Part shown: in pieces, positions 42,832 through 51,971 of the stretch | How positions within the stretch are numbered: the first letter of the stretch is position 1 | Layout: each line of letters starts with the position of its first letter | Assembly: GCF_019402665.1 (NCBI RefSeq) | Contig: NZ_VSST01000029.1 | Span: 1 to 64,000 of the forward strand | Direction of reading: 5' to 3' | Source: Bradyrhizobium canariense | GTDB taxonomy: Bacteria; Pseudomonadota; Alphaproteobacteria; Rhizobiales; Xanthobacteraceae | Length of the DNA: 64,000 nucleotides | The notes under the pieces: model-generated | Database searches by the model: none | What the model was told of the DNA's origin: nothing | The model's input: only the letters and a program-made list of their open reading frames with translations | Made by a program: the position numbers and the translations under genes

Positions 42832-43561
42832 TTCCCTCGCTCAAATCGCACATGAAGCAGCCTTCTCGCGGCACCAAATGCCCGAGTTTTGCTTTTTTCG
42901 TAGCCCTCCTCTGTGAAGAGGGCGCAGGGAAGACCGGGTGCCGGCTGGCACCCGCGGTCCGCTGCGCAAAGATGTAGCGCAAAGAGACCGCACAGCAGCA
43001 TACAGGTGACGCCGAACACTCGGCCTTCCCTGCGCAGTGGGTTGACGGCTTATGCCGCGCTCTCCCCGGCGACGAGTTCCTTTTTGTCACCGTCGCCTTG
43101 CGAATTGACGATGGACAAAGACCCGGTAGAGCCCCGATCCATCTCCGCAAGGCTTGACCGTAGCAACGACGGCCAGGACCACACGATTTTGCCGTACGCA
43201 GCGATCCGGCTTCGCCAAGAGGCTTCGCCGGACACGTCCTGCTTCGCCCAAAAGGACTTCGCAGGGCGTTGGCGCCGTTCGTCCGCACGCTAGACAAGAC
43301 CTCACGAGGTTCATCTCGCCCTGGTCCCCGCCTTCGTGCCCGACGCTGCCGCGTCCACCACCCCCCGATCCACGTTCGTTACGACGGACGATCGCCCCTC
43401 TCCCTGGACCGGGATGGCGGATTGATACTGCGATTCCGAATTTCGGTAAAGTGGAATATTTTTGTGAGAGGGGATTGACGGGATTTTGCGGAAGGTGGGT
43501 GTTTTGTCCGACGGGTCAGATTGGCATGACCGACGCTAGCCTTAGGCGGCCATGGCGGGCG
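42832..43561. other. Gene-poor 730-base region with hairpins and dispersed repeats
   Basis: No supported gene lies here. It holds a strong hairpin CGGGTGCC-GGCT-GGCACCCG near 42937-42956, the 26-bp tRNA-associated repeat (43206-43231), and an AT-rich block near 43441-43480 (GGTAAAGTGGAATATTTTTG). Frames that cross it are low in similarity to real protein. It may be a non-coding RNA locus or decayed mobile sequence. Confidence 0.5.
43206..43231. repeat. 26-bp tRNA-associated repeat, second copy
   Basis: CCGGCTTCGCCAAGAGG followed by CTTCGCCGG is the second copy of 31799-31824, with one mismatch (G for A). It lies about 375 bases after tRNA-Thr. Confidence 0.6.
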
Positions 43562-43852
43562 TTATTGGGAATCGTCTTCATCTGATGCGAGTACAGCGCG
43601 AACAACGTCGCCCAGGTTTATGCTGAGGCGCGCTCTCGCTTCATTTTCGTCTTCAGCATGCACCACGTATGACGCTTTCGGCAGAACGATGGTGAGAACT
43701 CTTACGACGGCTCCTAGTTCTGCTTCTTGTTCATCGCTAAACGGATCGTTGACTGAAGCCAATTTCTTCATTCTCTCGAAGATACCGGGAGTGTGGTCCT
43801 CTAAGGCAGCAACGGCTTCCTGTATCTGCTCGTCGGTATAGAACGTGCCCAT
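43562..43852 (-). CDS. Small acidic protein, unknown function
   Basis: This 96-residue soluble protein (MGTFYTDEQIQEAVAALEDHTPGIFERMKKL...) is acidic and mostly helical, ending ASDEDDSQ. Its codons are less GC-rich than neighbours, hinting at later acquisition. Flanks are gene-poor sequence and a palindromic repeat. No strong RBS is seen. No family is recognised. Confidence 0.6.
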   Translation of the reverse strand: MGTFYTDEQIQEAVAALEDHTPGIFERMKKLASVNDPFSDEQEAELGAVVRVLTIVLPKASYVVHAEDENEARARLSINLGDVVRAVLASDEDDSQ

Positions 43853-43867
43853 GAAAACATCTCAGCT

Positions 43868-43956
43868 CGTAGGATGGGTAGAGCGCAGCAAAACCCATCG
43901 AGGCCTCGTTCGGTGACGAAATATGATGGGTTTCGCAGTGCTCTACCCATCCTACG
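43868..43956. repeat. Palindromic intergenic element, family I
   Basis: CGTAGGATGGGTAGAGC and GCTCTACCCATCCTACG are inverted ends, with inner AAACCCATCGA / ...GATGGGTTT. The second copy is at 45872-45959. Confidence 0.9.
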
Positions 43957-44416
43957 CACTGTGCCCGGTAAACCGATCATCAGACCGGCGAAGCCGTCGG
44001 CATAGCTCGCGATTAATGTTTTGCAGGACGATCACATAGGCATGGATATCGGCCTTGTAGCAGGCGTAGAGCTTTTGGGCCGTCAGCTCGTACAGCACCG
44101 TCGGACTCTCCGCGATCACCGTGGCGGAACGATTCTGCATTTCGATCAGCGTCATCTCGCCGAAGAAATCGCCGGGCTCCAGAACGGAGATCGGGATCAC
44201 GCGCCCCGCATTCGCCCGTTTGCTCACCGCCAGCCGGCCGGATTTGACGATGAACAGCGAGCGTCCGGGCTCGCCCTCCGTCACGACGGTTGCTCCGGTA
44301 TCAAATCGGCACTCGACCAGCATCGACATCAGGAGGTCGAGACTTTGATCCGGGATACCGCCGAAGAACGGTGTGGCGAGCAGGAATGCTTTCAGGTCGG
44401 GGACACTGACGGCCAT
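43952..44416 (-). CDS. Stand-alone cyclic-nucleotide-binding protein
   Basis: This 154-residue protein is a single cNMP-binding domain with a full phosphate-binding cassette (GDFFGEMTLIEMQNRSATVIAESP), where Glu and Arg contact the cyclic nucleotide. There is no HTH or effector domain; residues after 120 form a short helix. It probably responds to cAMP or cGMP through a partner. It lies 1.7 kb from the cNMP flavoprotein. Confidence 0.9.
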   Translation of the reverse strand: MAVSVPDLKAFLLATPFFGGIPDQSLDLLMSMLVECRFDTGATVVTEGEPGRSLFIVKSGRLAVSKRANAGRVIPISVLEPGDFFGEMTLIEMQNRSATVIAESPTVLYELTAQKLYACYKADIHAYVIVLQNINRELCRRLRRSDDRFTGHSA

Positions 44417-44467
44417 TGCGGAAGGTTACGCCCGGTCGCTGACTGCGGCAAGCGGGCTAGCCTGCTC

Positions 44468-44554
44468 CGTCATTGCGAGCGTAGCGAAGCAATCCAGAAT
44501 CTTTCCGCGGAGGGACTCTGGATTGCTTCGTCGCAAGTGCTCCTCGCAATGACG
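44468..44554. repeat. Palindromic intergenic element, family H
   Basis: CGTCATTGCGAGCG at the left and CGCAATGACG at the right match 20728-20808; the right inner arm has drifted. Confidence 0.87.
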
Positions 44555-44588
44555 AGTTGAGAGAGCTTCGCCTCTTGAGCCCAGTGAG

Positions 44589-45221
44589 CTACTGCCGCGC
44601 GACACTTTCCCCCCGCAGCGTCCTTCGCTTTCGCCACACTTGCAGGTCAATCATGACCTTCACGGTTGCCACGAGGATCAACACGCACAGCACCGCCTTC
44701 GAGATCGTCTCCATCGTCCCCTCGATCAGCAGGCAATGCGCCACACTGCCTGCGACGATGACGATCGCGAGGGGAATGTGGACGATGCGCCAGGTGCGCA
44801 GCCGCAGTCCCAGGCGGCGGCGCAACGCGGCCAGGACCGCAACGATGAAGATGGCCCACATCGCGGTCACGCCGAAGGGGGAGAACGGCGTCGGTGAGGT
44901 ATAGGTCAGGGCGTCGATCATATCGGGCGGACTGGTGATCCAGAGGCCGGCGACGTGGATCACCACCGCCAGAGCGAGCGCGCCGCCGATCCAGCGATGG
45001 GCGCGCCGGCCGCGATAGGCCGACAGGCCCGGCAAATATCCGCCGATTAGCAGGGGCTGAGCGAGCACGAGACCGAGCGCGACGATGCCCGCGAAGCCGG
45101 CGAGGATGTAGAGCGGGCCGCGCCATGCGAGTTGCTCGCTTGTTGCGGCGGCGGCGATCGGCACGCCGATGGCCAAGGCAAGGGCGACCCAGATCAGGGG
45201 CGCCGATCGCCACCCTTTCAT
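44589..45221 (-). CDS. Ferric-reductase-like transmembrane protein
   Basis: The 210-residue protein has about six membrane helices. Two histidine pairs each have 13 residues between them: H-x13-H in RRAHRWIGGALALAVVIHVAG and in IVHIPLAIVIVAGSVAHCL. This is the bis-heme pattern of ferric reductase/NOX/MsrQ membrane domains. No NAD(P)H or FAD domain is attached. ATG 45221 follows the upstream gene stop by 11 bases, so it is co-transcribed with the Tat-exported dioxygenase-like gene. It likely carries electrons across the inner membrane. Confidence 0.85.
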   Translation of the reverse strand: MKGWRSAPLIWVALALAIGVPIAAAATSEQLAWRGPLYILAGFAGIVALGLVLAQPLLIGGYLPGLSAYRGRRAHRWIGGALALAVVIHVAGLWITSPPDMIDALTYTSPTPFSPFGVTAMWAIFIVAVLAALRRRLGLRLRTWRIVHIPLAIVIVAGSVAHCLLIEGTMETISKAVLCVLILVATVKVMIDLQVWRKRRTLRGESVARQ

Positions 45222-45232
45222 TCGCAATGCGG

Positions 45233-45736
45233 TCAGGCCGGCTGCAGCACGAAATGCGCTTCCAGGCTGGTTTCCTTTGGGCTCCGCATCACCGGCCGCA
45301 GGAAGACGGTTTTGAACTCGCCGCTGTCATAGGCGAGATGGCCATGCGGCTGGCCGAAGATGGGAATGATCTGCGGCATCTCGAGCCGGAACTTGCCGTC
45401 CTTGTCGGTGAGCGTGGCGCCATGACTCTGCGGCTCGTGCTCTTGTCCCTCGGTGGTGTGCGCCCAGATCTGGATGCGCTGGCTTGCGAGCGGCGCGCCG
45501 TCGCCGGCGCGGCGCACGGTGCCGCTCATCCAGAAGCCGCCCTTGCCGATCCGCTCCACGATCGCTGCGCCCTTGCGGTAATTGTTCGCGCCGCCCGACA
45601 TCGTCTCGGTCGGCGCGAGCCCGTCCGCGCGGGCGGCCGGCAGCAGGCCGGAAACGCCGGTTGCCAAAATCCCGGTGGCGAGGGCCGAGCCGCCAGCGGC
45701 GAGGAGGTTGCGGCGATTGAGTAGGACCGTGGTCAT
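45233..45736 (-). CDS. Tat-exported intradiol-dioxygenase-like protein
   Basis: This 167-residue protein has a twin-arginine signal (LNRRNLLAAGGSALATG) and a beta-sandwich domain (GGFWMSGTVRRAGDGAPLASQRIQIWAHTTEG, ATLTDKDGKFRLEMP) like the intradiol ring-cleavage dioxygenase core. The HxH pair appears (PHGHLAY), but the usual tyrosine ligand in PxxYP is not visible (PQIIPIFG), so the iron site may be altered. AGGAGG is 8 bases before ATG 45736. It is co-transcribed with the ferric-reductase-like gene. It is shorter than typical family members (200-260). Confidence 0.8.
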   Translation of the reverse strand: MTTVLLNRRNLLAAGGSALATGILATGVSGLLPAARADGLAPTETMSGGANNYRKGAAIVERIGKGGFWMSGTVRRAGDGAPLASQRIQIWAHTTEGQEHEPQSHGATLTDKDGKFRLEMPQIIPIFGQPHGHLAYDSGEFKTVFLRPVMRSPKETSLEAHFVLQPA

Positions 45737-45871
45737 GTCGGTTCCTCCTGCAACGGAGCAGTAGCTCCCGCCATGGTACAACAACAGACGCGAGACGCCC
45801 AGTTGAGAGGAGGGGTGGAACGGGGCGCGATGACGGTGTTGTGAATGGGGTTTAGGCCGCTCGAACAGCTT

Positions 45872-45959
45872 CGTAGGATGGGTAGAGCGAAGCGAAACCC
45901 ATCGAGCCTTGTTCGATGAAGACGCATGATGGGTTTCGCTGCGCTCTACCCATCCTACG
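45872..45959. repeat. Palindromic intergenic element, family I
   Basis: Matches 43868-43956 almost end to end; inner GAAACCCATCGAGCCTTGTTCG is conserved in position. It separates divergent genes. Confidence 0.9.
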
Positions 45960-46019
45960 CGCCGACACTACATGTATTCTCAGCCGCCGCGCGTCATCCT
46001 CCTCCACTTCGGTACCGAA

Positions 46020-47015
<996 letters not shown>

Positions 47016-47044
47016 GCGCAGAGTTTGTCGCCCGACAAAGGTGC

Positions 47045-47197
47045 GTTCCCTCCCCCCTTGTGGGGGAGGGCTAGGGAGGGGGGTAGCCCAGGAAAAGGTG
47101 CTGGTTGTAGATGATGCGCTCAGGGCCGGTGCGCGAAGGAAAGAATCCCCGCGTGGCACCCCCCTCCCTGCCCCTCCCCCACAAGGGGGGAGGGAAC
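47045..47197. repeat. Palindromic intergenic element, family J
   Basis: GTTCCCTCCCCCCTTGTGGG and CCCACAAGGGGGGAGGGAAC are inverted ends, with a second hairpin inside each arm. It is distantly similar in design to family F. It separates two convergent genes. Confidence 0.85.
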
Positions 47198-47249
47198 GGA
47201 GAGAGCGGTATTCGCGGTTAAACTCGACTCGGCTTCAGCTCATCTCGCC

Positions 47250-48125
47250 CTAATCCGGAAAGCCGAACAGCTTGGCCGGATTGTGCACCAAAATCTTCTC
47301 CAGCTCCGCCTGGTCGGGCGCGTAGCGGTACATCAGCTCGAGCAGATCGGCGTCGTTGGGCGGCTGCTTGACCGAGACCGGATGCGGCCAGTCGCTGGCC
47401 CAGACGCAGCGGTCGACTGCGGCCTCGATATAGGCGCGCGCGATCGGGATGACGTCGTCGTAAGGCGCACCGCGCTTCGAGGTCTTCTCGCCGAGCGACA
47501 GCATCACCCAGAAATTGCCCTTGGCGAGCAGTTCGAGCATCTTGCGCAAATTCGGATCGTTCCTGCCGGCTTCCGGATCGGGACGCGCCATGTGGTCGAT
47601 CAGCACGGGCACGTCGAGATTCTCGTATTTGGCGACGCTGGAAACGATGCCGTCCTTCTCGGGCTGGATCTTGACGTACCAGCCGAGCTCGCGGATGCGC
47701 GCAATCGCGCGGGCGAAATCGGCATCCGACAGCACGGCGCCGAGCTCCTGGCGGAAGCTGAAGCGCGCGCCGCGGACACCTGCATCATGCAGCTTGGCGA
47801 GATAAGCGTCGTTCGCCTCCGCGAACACCAGCGCGTTGGCGCAGCCGCGATAGTTCGGGCCCATCGCGGCGAGACCATCAAGCACGACGGCATGATCGGC
47901 GCCGTAGGTCGTGGTCTGCACGATGATGCCGCGCTCGATGCCGAGCGTCTTGTGCACGCGCAGCGCCGCTTCCCAGGTCGCGGTCGGCATCCGATAGGCC
48001 GCGCCGGGACGTTCCGGATATTTGTCGATGGGGCCGAGCACGTGAAACTGGCTGTCGACGGTTTTGGGCGGCGGCGCCTTGACCGGGCGGCGCGGGTTCG
48101 GGTCGAACGGCAGATAGGTCGGCAT
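47250..48125 (-). CDS. Amidohydrolase-family (2-pyrone-4,6-dicarboxylate-hydrolase-like) protein
   Basis: The 291-residue TIM-barrel protein has FDPNPRRPVKAPPPKTVDSQFHVLGPIDKYP at the N-terminus, VPVLIDHMARPDP in the middle and WASDWPHP near the C-terminus, as in PDC-hydrolase/amidohydrolase-2 enzymes. AAAGGAG precedes ATG 48125. It is the last gene of the catabolic operon (12 bases after RidA). It may hydrolyse a cyclic lactone or amide intermediate. Confidence 0.9.
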   Translation of the reverse strand: MPTYLPFDPNPRRPVKAPPPKTVDSQFHVLGPIDKYPERPGAAYRMPTATWEAALRVHKTLGIERGIIVQTTTYGADHAVVLDGLAAMGPNYRGCANALVFAEANDAYLAKLHDAGVRGARFSFRQELGAVLSDADFARAIARIRELGWYVKIQPEKDGIVSSVAKYENLDVPVLIDHMARPDPEAGRNDPNLRKMLELLAKGNFWVMLSLGEKTSKRGAPYDDVIPIARAYIEAAVDRCVWASDWPHPVSVKQPPNDADLLELMYRYAPDQAELEKILVHNPAKLFGFPD

Positions 48126-48137
48126 ACGCAAACTCCT

Positions 48138-48530
48138 TTAGTCGATCATTGCGGTGAAGTCGCACTGCACCAGTGCGCCGCCGTCCATGTTGTCCATCGG
48201 CAGCGCGTGGCGCGCCGGACGCGAATGCTCGTCCGGAAACATCTTCAGCCACTCGACGTTGACGGGCCCGCGCTGCGTACGGTCCTTCAACCACACGGTC
48301 ATCTTGATGATGTCGTCGGTGGTGCCGCCGGCGGCCTCGACCGTGGCCTTCATATGCGCGAACATGTTGGCACATTGCGCGTCGAGACTCTCAGGCATCG
48401 CGCCGGCCGCATCGCGGCCGAGGATGACGCCCGACATCACGAGATTGCCGATGCGGCAAGCGTTCGGAATCGGATTGGCGTGCTTGAAGCCGCCGATATG
48501 GATGCTCTTGCGCCGCGTGTGACCGGTCAT
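48138..48530 (-). CDS. RidA-family protein (possible aminomuconate-deaminase-like)
   Basis: This 130-residue protein has the RidA/YjgF fold motifs: ACRIGNLVMSGVILGRD, ANMFAHMKATVEAAGGTTDDIIKMTVWLKD and ARHALPMDNMDGGALVQCDFTAMI. RidA proteins deaminate enamine/imine intermediates, and some catabolic members are 2-aminomuconate deaminases. Being in this operon favours a catabolic role. It starts at 48530, 25 bases after the HpaH stop. Confidence 0.88.
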   Translation of the reverse strand: MTGHTRRKSIHIGGFKHANPIPNACRIGNLVMSGVILGRDAAGAMPESLDAQCANMFAHMKATVEAAGGTTDDIIKMTVWLKDRTQRGPVNVEWLKMFPDEHSRPARHALPMDNMDGGALVQCDFTAMID

Positions 48531-48555
48531 GATGCGCTCCCTCTTTGGTGTGGGT

Positions 48556-49359
48556 TCAGACGAACTGGCACGACACCGAGCCGAACGCGCCGTAGTCGGC
48601 ATGAAACGTGTCGCCGCGGCGGATATCGACCGGACGCGTGAACGACCCCGCCAGCACCACCTCGCCGGCGGCGAGATGCTCGTCATGCGGCGCGAGGCGG
48701 TTGGCGAGCCAGGCGATGCCGTTGGCGGGATGATTGAGCACGCCGGCCGCAAGCCCGGTCTCCTCGACCTCGCCGTTGCGGAACAACAGCGCGCCGATCC
48801 AGCGCATGTCCGCGTCCATCGGGCGGAACGGCCGGCCGCCGAGCACCAGCGCGGCATTCGCCGCGTTGTCCGAGATCGTGTCCATCACCTTTCGCGCCTT
48901 GCCGGTGTCGGTATCGACGCGGTGCATGCGCGTCTCCAGGATCTCCAGCGCCGGGGTGACGTAGTCGGTGGCGTTGAGCACGTCGAAGATGGTGCAATCC
49001 GGCCCGCGCAGCGGCGCCTTCAGCACGAAGGCGAGCTCGACCTCGATGCGCGGCGCGTGAAAACGGTCGAACGGAATCGGCGTGGCATCGGCATAGAACA
49101 TGTCGGCGAACAGCACGCCGTAATCCGGCTCGGAAATGCCGACCGCGTTCTGCATCGCCTTCGAGGTCAGGCCGATCTTGTGGCCCTTGATAACCCGGCC
49201 GCGTCCGAGCTGGAGTTTTGTCCAGGCGCGCTGAACGGCATAGGCATCCTCGATGCTGAAATCGGGATAGTCTTTGGTGAACATCGTGATCAGCGTCTTG
49301 GTGCGCTCGGCCTCGTCAAGGCGCGCGGCAAGGCGTTCGATCGTGGCGGTATCCAGCAT
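48556..49359 (-). CDS. hpaH: 2-oxo-hept-3-ene-1,7-dioate hydratase-like
   Basis: The 267-residue enzyme matches HpaH/MhpD hydratases: VIKGHKIGLTSKAMQNAVGISEPDYGVLFADMF, IEVELAFVLKAPLRGPDCTIFDV, and WLANRLAPHDEHLAAGEVVLAGSFTRP. It adds water to a 2-oxo-enoate in meta-cleavage pathways. It starts 3 bases after the FAH stop. A decarboxylase of the same fold is the alternative. Confidence 0.9.
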   Translation of the reverse strand: MLDTATIERLAARLDEAERTKTLITMFTKDYPDFSIEDAYAVQRAWTKLQLGRGRVIKGHKIGLTSKAMQNAVGISEPDYGVLFADMFYADATPIPFDRFHAPRIEVELAFVLKAPLRGPDCTIFDVLNATDYVTPALEILETRMHRVDTDTGKARKVMDTISDNAANAALVLGGRPFRPMDADMRWIGALLFRNGEVEETGLAAGVLNHPANGIAWLANRLAPHDEHLAAGEVVLAGSFTRPVDIRRGDTFHADYGAFGSVSCQFV

Positions 49360-49362
49360 GGT

Positions 49363-50223
49363 TTAACTCTCCGCCGCGACGGTGTTGCGCAGCACGCCAA
49401 TGCGGCTGGATTCGACCTCGACGACATCGCCGACTTTCAGCCAGCGCGGCGGGTCGAAGCGGGCGCCGGCGCCGGTCGGCGTGCCTGTCACGATCACGTC
49501 GCCGGGCTTCAGGGTGGCGAAGGTGGAGAGATAGGAGATCAGAAAATCGAACGGAAACATCAGCCGCTCGGTGGTGTCCTGCTGCCGCACCTCGCCGTTG
49601 ACGCGCGTGACGATATCGTGCGGCCCGCGCGGGTCGAGCTCGTCCGACGTGACGATCCACGGACCGATGCTGCCGGAGCGATCGAAATTCTTGCCCTGCG
49701 TGACGTTGAACTTGCCGTGGCGCAGCCAGTCGCGGATCGTGCCCTCGTTGCACAGCGTCATGCCGAAGATGTGCGACCAGGCCTTCTCGCGCGGAATGTG
49801 ACGGCCGCCCTGCCCGATCACGATGACGAGCTCGCCTTCGTAGTCGAGCTGGTCCGAGACTTTGGGCTTCTCCAGCGGCTGACCGGAGCCCGTCATCGAG
49901 GACATGCTGCGCACGAACAGGCTGGGATATTTGGGCAGGTCGGAGCTGTCTTTATACTCGGCATTGCGCTCGGCATAATTGACGCCGATGCACCAGAGCT
50001 TTTCCGGCGCCAGCACCGGCGGAAGCAGCACGAGCTCGTCGAGCGCATAATCCGGCTTTTGTCCGGCGACGGCTTCCTGCGCGTCGGCCAGCGCATTGGC
50101 TGCGATCAGCGCCCTCAAATCGGAGAAGTCGCGGCCGACCCGCCGGGTCAGGTCGACGACACCGCCTTCGATGGCGGCACCGTAGCGCGGCTCTCCGTCC
50201 AGGAGATAGCTTAGGAGTCGCAT
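49363..50223 (-). CDS. Fumarylacetoacetate-hydrolase-family protein
   Basis: The 286-residue protein has the FAH core: LWCIGVNYAERNAEYK, DYEGELVIVIGQGGRHIPREKAWSHIFGMTLCNEGTIRDWLRHG, MFPFDFLISYLSTFATLKPGDVIVTGTPTGAG. Glu/Asp metal ligands fall in DYEGELV and the FGMT helix. It hydrolyses or isomerises/decarboxylates a ring-cleavage product. It lies 43 bases after the flavin reductase in the operon. Confidence 0.92.
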   Translation of the reverse strand: MRLLSYLLDGEPRYGAAIEGGVVDLTRRVGRDFSDLRALIAANALADAQEAVAGQKPDYALDELVLLPPVLAPEKLWCIGVNYAERNAEYKDSSDLPKYPSLFVRSMSSMTGSGQPLEKPKVSDQLDYEGELVIVIGQGGRHIPREKAWSHIFGMTLCNEGTIRDWLRHGKFNVTQGKNFDRSGSIGPWIVTSDELDPRGPHDIVTRVNGEVRQQDTTERLMFPFDFLISYLSTFATLKPGDVIVTGTPTGAGARFDPPRWLKVGDVVEVESSRIGVLRNTVAAES

Positions 50224-50266
50224 GGTCGTTCTCCAATGGTCTTGAGGTGCTGCCGGGGCAGCGCGC

Positions 50267-50884
50267 TCAGTCTTTCGATTTGGGAGTCTGGAACACGCCG
50301 CGCAGCGTCACGATCTCGCCGAGACGGGCGTAGCGCGGCCCGCCGATGCGCGCGATCGGGTCGAGCGCGGCAGTCTCGACCTTGCCGTCGTTCACCAGGC
50401 CGTCGCGGATGTGGAACATCACGACCTCGCCGACGATGAGGCGGCTGCGGGCGTCGCCGAATTCGAGGCACTGCCGGAAGCGGCATTCCATCGCAACGGG
50501 TGCAATGCTGAGCCGCGGCACCTTGATGCGCTCGCTCGCGATCGTCTCGAGTCCGAGCTCCGCGACCTCGCTGATCTCAGGCGGATGCTCGACCGACGAG
50601 TCGTGCACGGCCTGCATCAGCGGAGTATCGGCGATGTGGATGACGTATTCCTCGGTGTCGAGGATGTTGTGCGCGGTGTCCTTGTAGTCGGCGCCCTTGC
50701 GGCCGACGCTGATGGCCAGCATCGGGGGCTTCTGCGAGACGAAGGTGAAGGCGCTGAACGGCGCGAGGTTGAGCACGCCTGCGCGGGACAGGCTCGTCAC
50801 CCATGCGATCGGACGCGGCACCACGATGCCGGTCATCAGCCGGTAGATCCGCTCGGCGCCGAACTCGGCGGGGTCGATCCGCAT
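50267..50884 (-). CDS. Flavin reductase family protein
   Basis: This 205-residue protein has the FMN-binding core IYRLMTGIVVPRPIAWVTSLSRAGVLNLAPFSAFTFVSQKPPML. It may supply reduced flavin to a two-component monooxygenase, though no such partner is visible in the operon, or act on another substrate. It starts 3 bases after the SBP stop. Confidence 0.88.
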   Translation of the reverse strand: MRIDPAEFGAERIYRLMTGIVVPRPIAWVTSLSRAGVLNLAPFSAFTFVSQKPPMLAISVGRKGADYKDTAHNILDTEEYVIHIADTPLMQAVHDSSVEHPPEISEVAELGLETIASERIKVPRLSIAPVAMECRFRQCLEFGDARSRLIVGEVVMFHIRDGLVNDGKVETAALDPIARIGGPRYARLGEIVTLRGVFQTPKSKD

Positions 50885-50887
50885 CGA

Positions 50888-51853
50888 TCAATCCGCCTTG
50901 ATGTTGGCCTTGCGCACGATCGGAATCCATTTGGCGTCCTCGCGCTCGAGATAGGCCCTGAATTCATCGGGCGTCATCGCGACGGCTTCTCCGCCGAGCT
51001 TCTCGAACTTGTCGACCACGGCGGGGTCCTTCAGGATCGCGGTCAACGCGTCGTGCAGCTTGTCGATCACGGGCGCCGGCGTGCCTGCCGGTGCGAACAG
51101 GCCGGTGAAGGTCTGGCCGTCAAAATCCTTGTAGCCGAGCTCGGCAAACGTCGGGACATCGGGCAGCGACTTCAGGCGGTGCGGGCTGGTGACGGCCAGC
51201 GCCCGGAACAGGCCGGCCTTGATGTGCTGCAGGCTGACCGTGAGCTGGTCGAACGCGAACTGTACCTGGCCGCCCAAGAGATCGTTGACCGCAGGCGCAT
51301 TGCCGCGATAGTGCGCGGTGACCCATTGCAGGTCGAGGCTGGACTGCATCAGCTCACTGAGCAGATGGTTGGTGGTGCCGGGACCGGGCGAGGCCATCGT
51401 CAACTTGCCCGGCTCGCGCTTGGCAAGGTCGATGAATTCCTTGAAATTCGTCGCCTGCACCGACGGATGCACCTCGAGCACCAGCGGCGTCATCGAGATC
51501 GTCGTAATCGGCAGGAAGTCCTTCTTCCAGCTGTAGACGTCGCGCTTGTTGATTTCGGTCGCGAACAGCACCGGGCCGTTGGCGCCGACGAACAGCGTGT
51601 AGCCGTCGGGCGCGGATTTCGCGAAAGCCTCGCCCGCGATCATGCCGCCGGCGCCCGCCTTGTTCTCGATGATGAAGGGCTGGCCAAGCTTTTCCTGGAG
51701 CTTGTCGGCGATGATGCGCGCGGCGCTGTCGACATTGCCGCCGGCCGGATAGGGCACGATCAGCTTGACGTTGCGCGACGGCCATTGCTGGCCGGACGCC
51801 GGTCCCGCCAGCATCGCCGCTGCGGCAGCTATGGCAATCCAGATTAATCTCAT
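50888..51853 (-). CDS. Bug-family tripartite-tricarboxylate-type solute-binding protein
   Basis: The 321-residue periplasmic protein has a signal peptide (ends PASGQQ) and the Bug motif WPSRNVKLIVPYPAGGNVDSAARIIADKLQEKLGQPFIIENKAGAGGMIAGE. It captures a carboxylate ligand. No TctA/TctB permease is encoded nearby, typical of orphan Bug proteins. GGGAGG is 5 bases before the ATG. It heads the operon 119 bases from the IclR palindrome. Confidence 0.93.
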   Translation of the reverse strand: MRLIWIAIAAAAAMLAGPASGQQWPSRNVKLIVPYPAGGNVDSAARIIADKLQEKLGQPFIIENKAGAGGMIAGEAFAKSAPDGYTLFVGANGPVLFATEINKRDVYSWKKDFLPITTISMTPLVLEVHPSVQATNFKEFIDLAKREPGKLTMASPGPGTTNHLLSELMQSSLDLQWVTAHYRGNAPAVNDLLGGQVQFAFDQLTVSLQHIKAGLFRALAVTSPHRLKSLPDVPTFAELGYKDFDGQTFTGLFAPAGTPAPVIDKLHDALTAILKDPAVVDKFEKLGGEAVAMTPDEFRAYLEREDAKWIPIVRKANIKAD

Positions 51854-51971
51854 GTTAACCTCCCGGCGGCGCTTCCAATTTTACGTCGATTTGCCTGACG
51901 TCGTACACGGCATCTCGATTCGGAGCGCAATCTCCAGATGCGCGCTTTACCTGTCGAGTGAATTGTGGCGT

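Noticed and set aside
42743..43297. 184-residue minus-strand frame across tRNA-Thr
   Set aside because: Its end reads DRIELSTSPLPMECSTTELRQ, a well-known artefact of translating tRNA genes; the rest runs through repeats.
43154..43585. 143-residue plus-strand frame
   Set aside because: Pro/Arg/Ser-rich, overlaps a more convincing minus-strand gene and contains dispersed repeat sequence.
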